A stretch of 64,000 nucleotides of DNA. It comes from Oligoflexia bacterium. Its GTDB lineage: Bacteria > Bdellovibrionota > Bacteriovoracia > Bacteriovoracales > Bacteriovoracaceae. Positions 23,384-32,277 of the stretch are shown piece after piece. The notes beneath the pieces were generated by a model, which ran no database searches, had not been told where the DNA came from, and saw nothing but the letters and a program-made list of their open reading frames with translations. A program made the translations under genes and the position numbers. Positions within the stretch are counted from its first letter, which is position 1. Every line of letters starts with the position of its first letter. The stretch lies in contig JADGAN010000023.1 in NCBI GenBank assembly GCA_015231955.1, positions 21,894 through 85,893 on the forward strand, given 5' to 3'.

Positions 23384-26300
23384 ATGGAAAACATTTTTCA
23401 AAAAATTTACACACAAAAACTTCCTGAAAGTCACAATCTTCCCTCTTATAAAAACTTTGCTGATCTGCTCTTTCAAAGAGAGCTTCCTGCAAAGAGCGAT
23501 CACCCTCTACTCATGGGTGTTTGTAATGGGCGCCCCATTTCCATTGACTTAACTTATCTTCGTAACATCACCGCGCAATTGATGCTAAAAATTCATTCCC
23601 TACAAATTAAAAAAGGTGATCACGTTTTATTACTTCGCCCCTCTCACTCTAATGATATCTATTGCGCTCTAACTTACATAGCGCTTACCTCACTCGGAAC
23701 CACAGTCACTTTTATCGCTAAACTGCATCTCGATCAACTTCAAGAACTCAAGGCAAATATTCCATTTAAGTGCATCTTCATGGGCCGAGATGGATACACT
23801 TTTCAAGGTCGAGAAACCAAAGAGAGTAATTTACTTGAAGATATTGCCAAACTTAGGCCACGCACGCCCGTCTATTTTTTCGCTCGCGATTTAAAGATCC
23901 CTTTGATTTTGCAATATCAATTTTCACACGAGCAATGGCGAGAAGATTTATCCAGCATGCAAGATGCCTTTCAAGTCAAGAGTAGTGATAAATGCCTTAT
24001 CACCGTTGATAATAATAAGTTTATGAGCATATTCACTCATGAGCATCTCCTCAAAAGTTGTGAAAGCTGGTATCATGCAGGTTTGCTTACCCCATCACTC
24101 TTTGGTAGTAAAGGCCTCTTTCTCTCTTTCACTCCTATTATTCCGGTCATCTCACTTTGGAATGCTCTTTGGAATGCTCACACCATGTGCATCCTTTCCT
24201 ATGAGTATTTTACAGAACTGCCGACTCACGCGCAGGCCAACTTTGTTAAGATGGCCCCAGAGCATATTTTAGGCAGCAATGCGACGTTTGAAAATCTTTT
24301 GGATCTCATCAGTGCTTTTCCTAAGCTCAAAGATTTTTGCCTGCAAACTCTCAAGGCATTAAATATTAATGGCTCCCGCTTTGATCAAACGACTGCCAAA
24401 CGCACACAAAATGCGTTTAAACTCTATCCATCTAACGCCTATACAGGGCATAGCTTTTTAATGGCAATGAATACTCTTATTGCTGGAGAGCTTAGTAATT
24501 CTAGTGCTGGCGCCCTTGGTAATCCCTTACCAGGAGTAAGTATTGCACTTAAAAAATTTGATCCTGATAAAATTGACATCAATCTGCCTACACATGGAGT
24601 GCATATTCAAGGACGTGCTCGCACTTTATACACAGTTTTTCTTAAGGCCCCCTTTATTGGCAAAACCTTGCCCTTCTCTCCTATTGATAACATTCAAATA
24701 CACGATGAAAATGAGTGGCTACATACCGGTGATCTGGTGGAAGAAAAAGATGGTGGTCTGCACTTGGTTTATCGTTACACCAATGATTTTATAAAAGACA
24801 ACTTTGGCAGTAAAATTTTTTATGAACGTTTTCACCACCACTATAAAAAACTCTACAAAGAGGCGGCCTTCATTGAGATCTTTTCTCTTAAAAACACTCC
24901 TGGACTAGGAGTGATTATCTTTGTTCCAGATAAAAATAATAGTATTACCAGGGGGGTCTCCCGGGTGGTTAAAGATAAAAAATATTTAAGTGCTACCAAA
25001 AACACCATTGAGGCCACCTTAGAGCGCTTACGAGTGGAGATTGAAGAGGGTGAGTTTCGGCACTATTTTATCGAGCGCTTTGCTATCCTTAAAGTCAATG
25101 CCTGCATGCTTGATGAATATATCAAAGTGATTACCTCAGGTGCCTTAAGGCTTTTTGATTACGACTCTGCCTTTATTAACGATCTCCTAAAGGCAAAAAT
25201 TCAACTGATACAGCAACTAACCGGCCATTATAAAAAAGTCTCAGAAGTAGTAAAAATCGATCGCGAACGTTTTATGCGTTCTGAAACCACTCGCTTTACC
25301 AGCCCCAGAAGAGGGGAACTGCTTCACGTTGCCAATTTGGATAAGAGTTACATTCGCGGTAAAGGTGATAAATTATACTACCTTCACCAAGAAGGAAAGG
25401 AGTGTGAGGTTCTCGATTTTGTTGGTGGTTTTGGTGGTAATTTACTGGGACATCGAAATCCCAAAATATTAAAGGAGGCCAATCGTTTCTTAAAAGGCCA
25501 AGAGATCTTCCTTTTTGATCAAGGATCAGAGCGGCCCATTCTCGGTGAATGCGCTAAAGAGTTATCGCTGGAAGTTGGTAAATATACCGATTGTGTTTAT
25601 GTCGTTCGCTTTGGTTCTACTGGTGCTGAAGCCGTGGAGATGGCACTAGCGCACGCTTTCTTAGAACGCGATAAAAAAATTCATAATATCATTCGCGATC
25701 AAAAGCGCTGCTTTGGCTCTATTATGCCGGAAAAGGTACGAGAAATTGAACATAACATGAGGCGCTTGATACGAGAAAATTCACCAAAAATTATCGCTCT
25801 AAAAAAAGGGTTTCATGGTCACTCCCTAAGCGCGCGCTCTGTCTTGGCAAACTTCAATAAAAGACAAAAATTTGAACCGATGACTGCCATGGAGGCAATC
25901 TTCCTTGATGAAAATTTATATCCACAAATTGCTGAGATTGTGGCGCGTGAAACTTTGAGCATAAATATTTTAGTACAGCAAGGACGAGAGGTGGTGGAGC
26001 AATCAATCTCCATACCTGGCATCATTGCCGCCATTGCCGAACCTGTACAAGGTGAAGGTGGTGTAAATATCATTAATCCAGAGGTGCTCTCTAAACTCAG
26101 TACTTACGATTTTCCGCTTATTCTCGATGAAATTCAATCGGGACTTGGGCGTTGTGGGAGCTTTCTTGCCTCAGAAGGGGTGCATGGCCATTATTACCTT
26201 TTCTCCAAAGCACTTGGCGGAGGTGTTGCTAAAATCTCGGCACTCTTAATTGAAAAAGATCGCTATGTTGATAAATTTGACGAGTTATACTCCTCAACTT

Positions 26301-27922
26301 TTGCAGGTGATGTCTTCTCCACTACCATGATGAAAAAAACTTTGGAGGTTATTCGTAATGACGAGATTGCCAAACGCTGCAAAGAGATGGGTGAGCATAT
26401 TAAAGAGCAACTACAAAAACTCTTGAAAAAATATCCTGACATCTTCAAGGAGGCACGAGGAGTAGGGCTTTTACAGGCCATTGAACTTCGAAGCGACAAC
26501 CTTCAAGACTCTGCCTTTATGAGAGCAGTCAATGAACAAGAGTTCTTTGGTATTCTCTGCTCCGGTTATCTCTTGAATAATTTCAACATTCGCTTGCTTC
26601 CCACGCTCTCGTCCCCGAATGCATTAAGAATTGAGCCGAGCGCTTATATTGAAAAGAGTTCTATCAGCAAACTGATGAAGGCGTTTGAAAATCTTGCCAC
26701 TATTCTACGTCAGAAAGATTATGCAACCCTTCTATCCTTTCTTATAAGCGATGATATTCCAAAAAAAATACCTTCCAAATCCAAAACAGAAGATGGTCGA
26801 GCACCGGCTTACTCTACCATCATTGAACCACCCGCTCCCGATGCCGTCCGTGTTGGCTTCATTAACCATTTTGCCATTCCCGACCAGGAACTGATGATGG
26901 CCGAACCTTCGCTCAAGAGACTCACCGCTACCGAAAGGCAGATGCTTTTTGAAAAACTGATTCAATTTTACGAATTAAAGCCTTTTATTGGGTTTGCAAA
27001 AAATCTTTTCGGTGGAAAAATTTGGTTCTTATCGGTGGTGATTCCCGCTGATGCATCCTTGTTAGGTCATCTCCATCAAATGGGAAGTCTTTACCTAGAA
27101 ACGGAACGCATCCAAGATGCCATCGATTTAGCGGCCAAACATGGCTGCAAAGCTGCTGCACTTGGAGGCTACACTAGTATCATGACTAAAGATGGACTGG
27201 CCATTCTTCCGCCTCCAGGAATGAAGATCACTTCTGGTAATACCTTCACCAGCGTTGTCGGTGTTCGTAACATCATTGACACTTGTAAACGCCGGGGTGT
27301 CATCTTCGACGATCCTCAAAACACCATCGCCATTGTTGGCGCAACTGGCAATATTGGCCAAAGTCTTACCAGGCAACTCTTAGGGGAGAAAAAATTATTT
27401 AAAAAGGCACTACTCATTGCACGAGACCAACTAAAATTAAGGCAGCTGCAAAACGAAATCTTAGAACGAACCAAGAGCAGTGGTTTTGAACTCGATCTGC
27501 AAATCTCTACCGATCTTAACGAAGTCAATCGCTGTAATCTTATCGCCATCGTTACTAACACCAATGAACCACTCATCTACCCTCACCACATCGATACTAG
27601 TCGCGATATTCTCATCGCCGACCTCTCGGTGCCCTCTGCGGTTTCTGCAAAAGTTTGGGAGATGAAAAATGTCAAAGTAATGTCCATTTTTGGCACTGTT
27701 CCTGTACCTGGAGAAAATGACTTTGTGATCAGCTCCCACACAAAACCAGGTACCACTTTTTGTTGCTCGGCCGAAGCGATGTTAATCGGTCTTGAATATG
27801 AACGTACAAAAAACCTTTCGCTCACGGGTTCCATTGAACTTGCAAGTGCTACTGCTCTCGAAGAGCTTGGAGATACTCATGGATTTCTCACCAGTTTTGG
27901 TGTTGGTGGTTTTAAATTTTAA
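23384..27922 (+). CDS. Three-part fusion: AMP-binding fold, class III aminotransferase, acyl-ACP-reductase-like domain
   Basis: A 1512-residue cytoplasmic protein. Residues 1-600 follow the ANL adenylating-enzyme fold: His447-Thr-Gly-Asp and Arg-Tyr-Thr-Asn-Asp-Phe-Ile-Lys are recognisable, but the ATP P-loop motif is lost (Val-Asp-Asn-Asn-Lys-Phe-Met). Residues 650-1120 are a class III PLP aminotransferase with Asp915 in Asp-Glu-Ile-Gln-Ser-Gly-Leu-Gly-Arg and Schiff-base Lys942 in Ser-Lys-Ala-Leu-Gly-Gly-Gly. Residues 1190-1512 resemble cyanobacterial acyl-ACP reductase: Leu-Gly-Gly-Tyr-Thr-Ser-Ile, Thr-Ser-Gly-Asn-Thr, NADPH-binding GATGNIG (1319-1325), and Cys1461-Ser-Ala-Glu-Ala-Met-Leu. 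I infer acyl thioester to aldehyde to amine. No carrier domain is visible. It stands alone. Confidence 0.8.
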   Translation: MENIFQKIYTQKLPESHNLPSYKNFADLLFQRELPAKSDHPLLMGVCNGRPISIDLTYLRNITAQLMLKIHSLQIKKGDHVLLLRPSHSNDIYCALTYIALTSLGTTVTFIAKLHLDQLQELKANIPFKCIFMGRDGYTFQGRETKESNLLEDIAKLRPRTPVYFFARDLKIPLILQYQFSHEQWREDLSSMQDAFQVKSSDKCLITVDNNKFMSIFTHEHLLKSCESWYHAGLLTPSLFGSKGLFLSFTPIIPVISLWNALWNAHTMCILSYEYFTELPTHAQANFVKMAPEHILGSNATFENLLDLISAFPKLKDFCLQTLKALNINGSRFDQTTAKRTQNAFKLYPSNAYTGHSFLMAMNTLIAGELSNSSAGALGNPLPGVSIALKKFDPDKIDINLPTHGVHIQGRARTLYTVFLKAPFIGKTLPFSPIDNIQIHDENEWLHTGDLVEEKDGGLHLVYRYTNDFIKDNFGSKIFYERFHHHYKKLYKEAAFIEIFSLKNTPGLGVIIFVPDKNNSITRGVSRVVKDKKYLSATKNTIEATLERLRVEIEEGEFRHYFIERFAILKVNACMLDEYIKVITSGALRLFDYDSAFINDLLKAKIQLIQQLTGHYKKVSEVVKIDRERFMRSETTRFTSPRRGELLHVANLDKSYIRGKGDKLYYLHQEGKECEVLDFVGGFGGNLLGHRNPKILKEANRFLKGQEIFLFDQGSERPILGECAKELSLEVGKYTDCVYVVRFGSTGAEAVEMALAHAFLERDKKIHNIIRDQKRCFGSIMPEKVREIEHNMRRLIRENSPKIIALKKGFHGHSLSARSVLANFNKRQKFEPMTAMEAIFLDENLYPQIAEIVARETLSINILVQQGREVVEQSISIPGIIAAIAEPVQGEGGVNIINPEVLSKLSTYDFPLILDEIQSGLGRCGSFLASEGVHGHYYLFSKALGGGVAKISALLIEKDRYVDKFDELYSSTFAGDVFSTTMMKKTLEVIRNDEIAKRCKEMGEHIKEQLQKLLKKYPDIFKEARGVGLLQAIELRSDNLQDSAFMRAVNEQEFFGILCSGYLLNNFNIRLLPTLSSPNALRIEPSAYIEKSSISKLMKAFENLATILRQKDYATLLSFLISDDIPKKIPSKSKTEDGRAPAYSTIIEPPAPDAVRVGFINHFAIPDQELMMAEPSLKRLTATERQMLFEKLIQFYELKPFIGFAKNLFGGKIWFLSVVIPADASLLGHLHQMGSLYLETERIQDAIDLAAKHGCKAAALGGYTSIMTKDGLAILPPPGMKITSGNTFTSVVGVRNIIDTCKRRGVIFDDPQNTIAIVGATGNIGQSLTRQLLGEKKLFKKALLIARDQLKLRQLQNEILERTKSSGFELDLQISTDLNEVNRCNLIAIVTNTNEPLIYPHHIDTSRDILIADLSVPSAVSAKVWEMKNVKVMSIFGTVPVPGENDFVISSHTKPGTTFCCSAEAMLIGLEYERTKNLSLTGSIELASATALEELGDTHGFLTSFGVGGFKF

Positions 27923-27954
27923 CTGTTATCTGTAGATTGATGCGAGTGAAAAGA

Positions 27955-29115
27955 CTATTCGGCGGTTAGATCGTAAGTGCCTCGTGCTCCTTGGTATCCT
28001 TTGACCGCAATATAGTAACGACCTGCTTGGATGGTACCACTGATGCTATCACTGTCATTGGAAGATTCGCTCTTTGCAAGCACTTTTTTATTTCTATCTG
28101 TCACATACAAATCTAAGTCTCCAATATTTGCACTGTAGGTTAAGAGTATCTTGATCTTGCTGGCCTTAGCGATAGTTAGATCATAATAATCCACCTCTGT
28201 TTCTGTTGCAATCTCCCCTTTTGCCGTTAACAAAGGAGTGCTGACAAATACTCCTCCTAAATTTTTCAAGGCCCCTACATTGGCACGAAGGTAATCGATT
28301 ACTTTATCAATTGCTACTCCAGAGTTACGATCCCCCCTTCCCTTACTGCTGTAATTTTGCCCATGTCCATTGTGATGAAGTGCGATCACCTTATGTTCGT
28401 TGGCCGAAAATACAGGACTACCGGACGAACCACCAAGCGTATCCGCATCGTAGAAGAGGTCTAACTCTCGTGCAGGAGCAGGCACACTGCCCGCAGTGAC
28501 AATTTTTCCTGGAGAGTATTTTTTTGTGGGAGCACACTCACTCTCGTTCCAATAGTCACAATTTTGATGGATCACATAGATACTCTCATTCACCTCATGT
28601 ATTTTTCCAGGATACTCAAAAGTCACCACTCCATATTTTTTACCAGGAGTACCAGAACATTTTAAAACCGCCACATCCAGTGGTTCATAAGTCACAACCA
28701 ACTCCTCACATGCATAAGCTTCACCTTTCTCCGCCCCATCTTCTATATAGGTAGGATAGAACTTTGCTCCCCTGGTATTTACTACAGTTGGAAAGCAGTG
28801 CCAGTTCGTCATCAGCATATCCTCACTGATAAGAAAGGCAGTACATCGAGACTTTTCTGCAGGAATATCGATTAATCCTACAGCTTGGAGATTCTTTCCC
28901 ACTTCTGCATTATACGTTACATTTGCAATCCCTACCCAATTTAAAGCACCAACAATGGATTTAGAGGAAGTTTCATTGTTCAAACTCTCCTCTTGTTCAA
29001 CTTTTCTTTGCATCTCATCCTTTATTTGTTTTCCGCAGGCAACAGAAAAGAGCATGATAAAAAGAGAAGAAGCAACTGTCGTAAACGTTCTGAATGTTTT
29101 TTTATTCGCTCTCAT
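27955..29115 (-). CDS. Lipoprotein trypsin/V8-like serine protease with PPC domain
   Basis: A 386-residue lipoprotein (lipobox Phe-Ser-Val-Ala-Cys27). It has a chymotrypsin-fold protease domain: His in Thr-Asn-Trp-His-Cys, Asp in Pro-Leu-Asp-Val-Ala-Val-Leu, Ser in Gly-Gly-Ser-Ser-Gly-Ser-Pro-Val, and His-His-Asn-Gly just after, as in glutamyl endopeptidases. The C-terminal ~95 residues match a bacterial pre-peptidase C-terminal (PPC) domain (Gly-Asp-Leu-Asp-Leu-Tyr-Val; Gly-Arg-Tyr-Tyr-Ile-Ala-Val). Six cysteines suggest disulphides. AAGGAG lies 6 bases before ATG 29115. It probably acts at the cell surface; the gene is convergent with the fusion gene. Confidence 0.87.
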   Translation of the reverse strand: MRANKKTFRTFTTVASSLFIMLFSVACGKQIKDEMQRKVEQEESLNNETSSKSIVGALNWVGIANVTYNAEVGKNLQAVGLIDIPAEKSRCTAFLISEDMLMTNWHCFPTVVNTRGAKFYPTYIEDGAEKGEAYACEELVVTYEPLDVAVLKCSGTPGKKYGVVTFEYPGKIHEVNESIYVIHQNCDYWNESECAPTKKYSPGKIVTAGSVPAPARELDLFYDADTLGGSSGSPVFSANEHKVIALHHNGHGQNYSSKGRGDRNSGVAIDKVIDYLRANVGALKNLGGVFVSTPLLTAKGEIATETEVDYYDLTIAKASKIKILLTYSANIGDLDLYVTDRNKKVLAKSESSNDSDSISGTIQAGRYYIAVKGYQGARGTYDLTAE

Positions 29116-29358
29116 TTTTTTCTCCTTGTGAGCAGTCATCCTTATGATAGATCATGCAAAAACCAGGAAAAAAAATTAGCCTTTAAATTGTAAATTTATT
29201 TTACAAAAGCTTACAAATGAGTACGAAAAGAGAATGTTTTATAAAAATTTCTTACACTACCTTTCAATGACAAAAGCACCAGTATCTTATTGACAATATC
29301 AAGAGGCAAAACGACTCTAGGGAGTGTGAAAAATATCTGCAGATCAAGGAGTGGTAAA

Positions 29359-29673
29359 ATGGATTACATCATGGTTTATATTCCTCATCCAAGCAAAGAG
29401 AGCGCGCTAAAAAGCGCACGATATCTTGTGGAAAAAAAACTTATTGCTTGTGCTAACATCATCGATCCAATTCTCTCTATCTACACTTGGGAGGGTAAAC
29501 TAGAAGAGTCCTCTGAAGTTTTAGTACTGGCAAAAACTCACAAACGACATTTTGAATTGTTAAAAAATGAAGTGAGTAAAATTCATCCCTATACCTGCCC
29601 TTGTATTACCTCGATAGAACTCAGTGGGGCCAATGCCGCTTATCTCGAGTGGATCAATCAAGTTATTGCTTGA
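29359..29673 (+). CDS. cutA: CutA-family protein
   Basis: A 104-residue protein matching CutA1: Ala-Arg-Tyr-Leu-Val-Glu-Lys-Lys-Leu-Ile-Ala-Cys-Ala-Asn-Ile, Tyr-Thr-Trp-Glu-Gly-Lys, Leu-Ala-Lys-Thr and His-Pro-Tyr-Thr-Cys-Pro-Cys-Ile are family blocks. CutA forms very stable trimers and is linked to copper and other divalent-cation tolerance, but its exact role is unsettled. AAGGAG lies about 7 bases before ATG 29359; the frame extends 69 bases further upstream without family similarity. Confidence 0.92.
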   Translation: MDYIMVYIPHPSKESALKSARYLVEKKLIACANIIDPILSIYTWEGKLEESSEVLVLAKTHKRHFELLKNEVSKIHPYTCPCITSIELSGANAAYLEWINQVIA

Positions 29674-29706
29674 GGGCCAAAGGCCCCTTAGCAGCTTTTG
29701 CCTGCT
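29674..29706 (+). other. Two small hairpins after cutA
   Basis: Right after the cutA stop are GGGCC-AAA-GGCCC and then AGCAG / CTGCT around a 7-base loop. The T-run afterwards is short, so termination is possible but not clear. Confidence 0.3.
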
Positions 29707-29762
29707 TTAGTCCACTTTGTAGCTTTGATAGTCTATAGTTATCACTTTAAAAAGGACTAGCT

Positions 29763-30449
29763 ATGATCCCCAAAGATACACTTTTTTTACATTTAGAAGA
29801 TATGACCGCCATCCGTGAACTTTTTAAAAAAGATTTAATCGCGCTAGGAATAGAGACGCCTCCTCTCGAAGCAGAAAATGTAGCGATGGCCTTTAAGCTT
29901 GTACAAGAGAATGTTAACTCCAATAAGAAAATTCAATTCATCGTTTCTGATTGGAACCTCCCAGATGATACTGGTCTCAATTTTTTAAAGCGCATCCGCC
30001 AATTCCAAGAATTTAATAGTGTCCCCTTTGTCATGGCCACCACCGAAAATGAAATTACCTACATGCTGGATGCAATTAATGCCGGTTGCTCCAATTATGT
30101 AGTAAAACCCTGGAACTTTAACGATTTCAAAGAAAAAATTGAGAATAGCTGGGGTAGTAAGTATGCCCCACCTGCTGGCCAACAACAAATGCAATTAAGT
30201 TCACTCGCAACAGGTACTAACATCGCCAAAGATAGCGCTCCTCCTAAAAAGACATTAATCGGCCGTATTTTCAAAAAGAAGTCGCCAGCGAATGTTACTA
30301 GCGGCAACACTGGCGCGAGTACCAGTAGCGCCAAAAGTAGATTTAAGCTAAAAAAACCGGCAACAAAATCAGCAGACTCTGGGGATGATCTACCTCTTGA
30401 AGAATCGCCCTCTTTCTTTGAAAAAATCTGGAATCTCTTTTTCAAGTAA
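29763..30449 (+). CDS. Receiver-domain protein with basic/low-complexity tail
   Basis: A 228-residue protein. Residues 1-125 are a CheY-like receiver: acidic Glu-Asp in His-Leu-Glu-Asp-Met, phosphoacceptor in Ser-Asp-Trp-Asn-Leu-Pro-Asp, Thr-Thr in Met-Ala-Thr-Thr, and Val-Lys-Pro-Trp. It shares the Asp-Trp-Asn feature with the CheY at 1609-2022. The C-terminal 100 residues are Lys/Ser/Ala-rich with no recognised output domain, ending in Phe-Phe-Glu-Lys-Ile-Trp-Asn-Leu-Phe-Phe-Lys, an amphipathic end that could touch the membrane or a partner. A gene of unknown function follows after 25 bases, probably co-transcribed. Confidence 0.78.
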   Translation: MIPKDTLFLHLEDMTAIRELFKKDLIALGIETPPLEAENVAMAFKLVQENVNSNKKIQFIVSDWNLPDDTGLNFLKRIRQFQEFNSVPFVMATTENEITYMLDAINAGCSNYVVKPWNFNDFKEKIENSWGSKYAPPAGQQQMQLSSLATGTNIAKDSAPPKKTLIGRIFKKKSPANVTSGNTGASTSSAKSRFKLKKPATKSADSGDDLPLEESPSFFEKIWNLFFK

Positions 30450-30474
30450 CCCATAATTAGGAGTTAAGATATCA

Positions 30475-31248
30475 ATGGAATTAACCATTCCGGAACGAGA
30501 TCGAGCAAAAAAGTATCAAGGCATTGAAAATCTGCAACTGATGCTTCGAGGATCTTATGAATACACTTCTCATAAAAAAATTTATTCTGAAGAGAATTTT
30601 TTAGTCTATAAAAATAGTAAAGACAACTCTATGATCTTTGATAGTGAGCTACTAACTAGGCTTGATTCTGGAGAGTTTTTAAAAGTAATGCTTAGCTATC
30701 ACATCAACAAAAATTGGGTGCCTCTCGAAGTTACTATCAACAAACAAGTAGGCAAACAAAATGCCACCGAGATCTACCAGATGGATCTCAAAAAGAACAC
30801 ACTCACCTACCAGTTTATTGCGAACAATCAGGCAAAGGTAATGAAGCTGCAAGTGCCTCCCAAATATCAGATTGCCACCTATAACACTGTCTCTTCCTTT
30901 CTCTTCATATCCTCTAAAAAGTACGATCCCACCGGTCGCAATTATTACAACATTTTAGTAACCAACAATCTCCTCGAATATCAAGGGCCGCCCCAAATGA
31001 ACTATATCGTGCTGGAGAGAATCAGCACGACACCTCAAAATGTGCGCGTCAACGATAAAAACCTCAAGGCAATCATCTACCGTATCTACAGCCAAAGCGG
31101 CCATGAAAAGAAGACGGAGGAGCCCATCATATCGTGTATTAGCCGTCACTACAGTATTCCCTATGTTGTAGAGGGACCTAAGAATTTACGCATTCAAATT
31201 AAATTCTTAAGCGAAGTTGAGGGCAATGCGCTTAGTGATTTTTCTTAG
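30475..31248 (+). CDS. Hypothetical protein, probably cytoplasmic
   Basis: A 257-residue protein I do not recognise. It has no signal peptide or membrane segment and is rich in Lys, Tyr and Asn, with a predicted mainly beta pattern (repeated Tyr-x-hydrophobic strands such as Leu-Lys-Val-Met-Leu-Ser-Tyr and Thr-Leu-Thr-Tyr-Gln-Phe). TAGGAG lies about 10 bases before ATG 30475. It follows the receiver protein by 25 bases, so a shared operon and a signalling-related role are plausible but unproven. It is convergent with rlmH across a 14-base gap. Confidence 0.6.
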   Translation: MELTIPERDRAKKYQGIENLQLMLRGSYEYTSHKKIYSEENFLVYKNSKDNSMIFDSELLTRLDSGEFLKVMLSYHINKNWVPLEVTINKQVGKQNATEIYQMDLKKNTLTYQFIANNQAKVMKLQVPPKYQIATYNTVSSFLFISSKKYDPTGRNYYNILVTNNLLEYQGPPQMNYIVLERISTTPQNVRVNDKNLKAIIYRIYSQSGHEKKTEEPIISCISRHYSIPYVVEGPKNLRIQIKFLSEVEGNALSDFS

Positions 31249-31262
31249 CCCGTAAATTTCAC

Positions 31263-31721
31263 TTAGTGGTGGTAAGGGTGTCCAGATGCAATCGTATCTG
31301 CCCGGTAGAGCTGCTCAATTAAAATGATTCTTGCTAGCTTATGAGGAAAGGTGAGCGGAGATAAAGAGATCATCTCTTTTGCAACGTCATAGAGGGCCTT
31401 ACCATGCCCCATAGCACCTCCCATAACCAAGACAATTTTTTTATTTGTATGTTTTTCCGCCATAGCAAAGAGAGCCCGCGAAAAATCGTCGCTGCTTTGA
31501 TAGAGTGTTCCTTTCTCTGCAAGCAACACAAGATGGTAGGGAGAAGTAAAGTCGCTTAATTTTTTTACAACACTTGCCGCTTCAATATCAACATTGCCTT
31601 GAGCTGCTTTTACCTCAATAATATTTAACTTTATTTTGCTTAGACGTTTGATGTAGTTGCTTTCAATGGCACTTAATGAGGGGTCTTTTAATTTTCCAAC
31701 AATGATGAGATCAATTCGCAC
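31263..31721 (-). CDS. rlmH: 23S rRNA pseudouridine-1915 N3-methyltransferase RlmH
   Basis: A 152-residue SPOUT methyltransferase. It begins Arg-Ile-Asp-Leu-Ile-Ile-Val-Gly-Lys-Leu-Lys and ends with the family signature Ser-Leu-Ser-Pro-Leu-Thr-Phe-Pro-His-Lys-Leu-Ala-Arg ... Glu-Gln-Leu-Tyr-Arg-Ala ... His-Pro-Tyr-His. GTG 31721 gives the usual length (about 155) and starts 4 bases after the rsfS stop; the longer open frame adds 37 hydrophobic residues overlapping rsfS and is unlikely. It is the last gene of the rplU-rpmA-obg-rsfS-rlmH block. The SAM loop reads Gly-Gly-Ala-Met-Gly. Confidence 0.93.
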   Translation of the reverse strand: MRIDLIIVGKLKDPSLSAIESNYIKRLSKIKLNIIEVKAAQGNVDIEAASVVKKLSDFTSPYHLVLLAEKGTLYQSSDDFSRALFAMAEKHTNKKIVLVMGGAMGHGKALYDVAKEMISLSPLTFPHKLARIILIEQLYRADTIASGHPYHH

Positions 31722-31725
31722 AATT

Positions 31726-32277
31726 TTAATAGTAATCTTTTTCGCTATCAGCACTATTATGCTCAAGATACTTGCTGGCGCTGTTTTGAGAATTGTAATA
31801 AAAGGCATCAGGAACAGTAATACGGATAGCATGTGGCCAAAGCGATTCTAAATTATAAATCTCACGTGACTTCTCAATAAAGAGGTGAACAATAACACTA
31901 TTTAAATCAATCAGTGTCCAATTAGATTCACTCCCACCCTCAACTCCACGAATCTGTCGCTGCAGACGTTTTACTTGATAGGCAATCTCACTGGCAATAG
32001 CGCTGGCCTGAACTGAATTTTGGACATCGGCGATAACAAAGTAATCAGCAAGAGGAGAAATTCCTTTCATATCTAAAATTTTAACATTTAATCCTTTATA
32101 AAAGAGCAGAAGGTAGCTCACGGCCATGGCAAGGTTTAGCGAATCGCCTTCAGCCGCTGTGGCCGTATATTCATTTGAAGTGTAGATTTTATCTAACTCG
32201 CAGGCCAAGTAATCGCTCTTGCTTTTACGAGCAGAATGCTGCTCCTTTTTTTGACTGACATCACTTAAATAACTCAT
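31726..32277 (-). CDS. rsfS: Ribosomal silencing factor RsfS
   Basis: A 183-residue protein with the RsfS/DUF143 domain at about 45-150: [17 protein letters not shown], then [11 protein letters not shown] and Val-Ile-Val-His-Leu-Phe. RsfS binds uL14 and blocks subunit joining. Extra residues at both ends make it longer than typical members (105-130). Its ATG overlaps the obg stop in an ATGA junction. Confidence 0.92.
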   Translation of the reverse strand: MSYLSDVSQKKEQHSARKSKSDYLACELDKIYTSNEYTATAAEGDSLNLAMAVSYLLLFYKGLNVKILDMKGISPLADYFVIADVQNSVQASAIASEIAYQVKRLQRQIRGVEGGSESNWTLIDLNSVIVHLFIEKSREIYNLESLWPHAIRITVPDAFYYNSQNSASKYLEHNSADSEKDYY

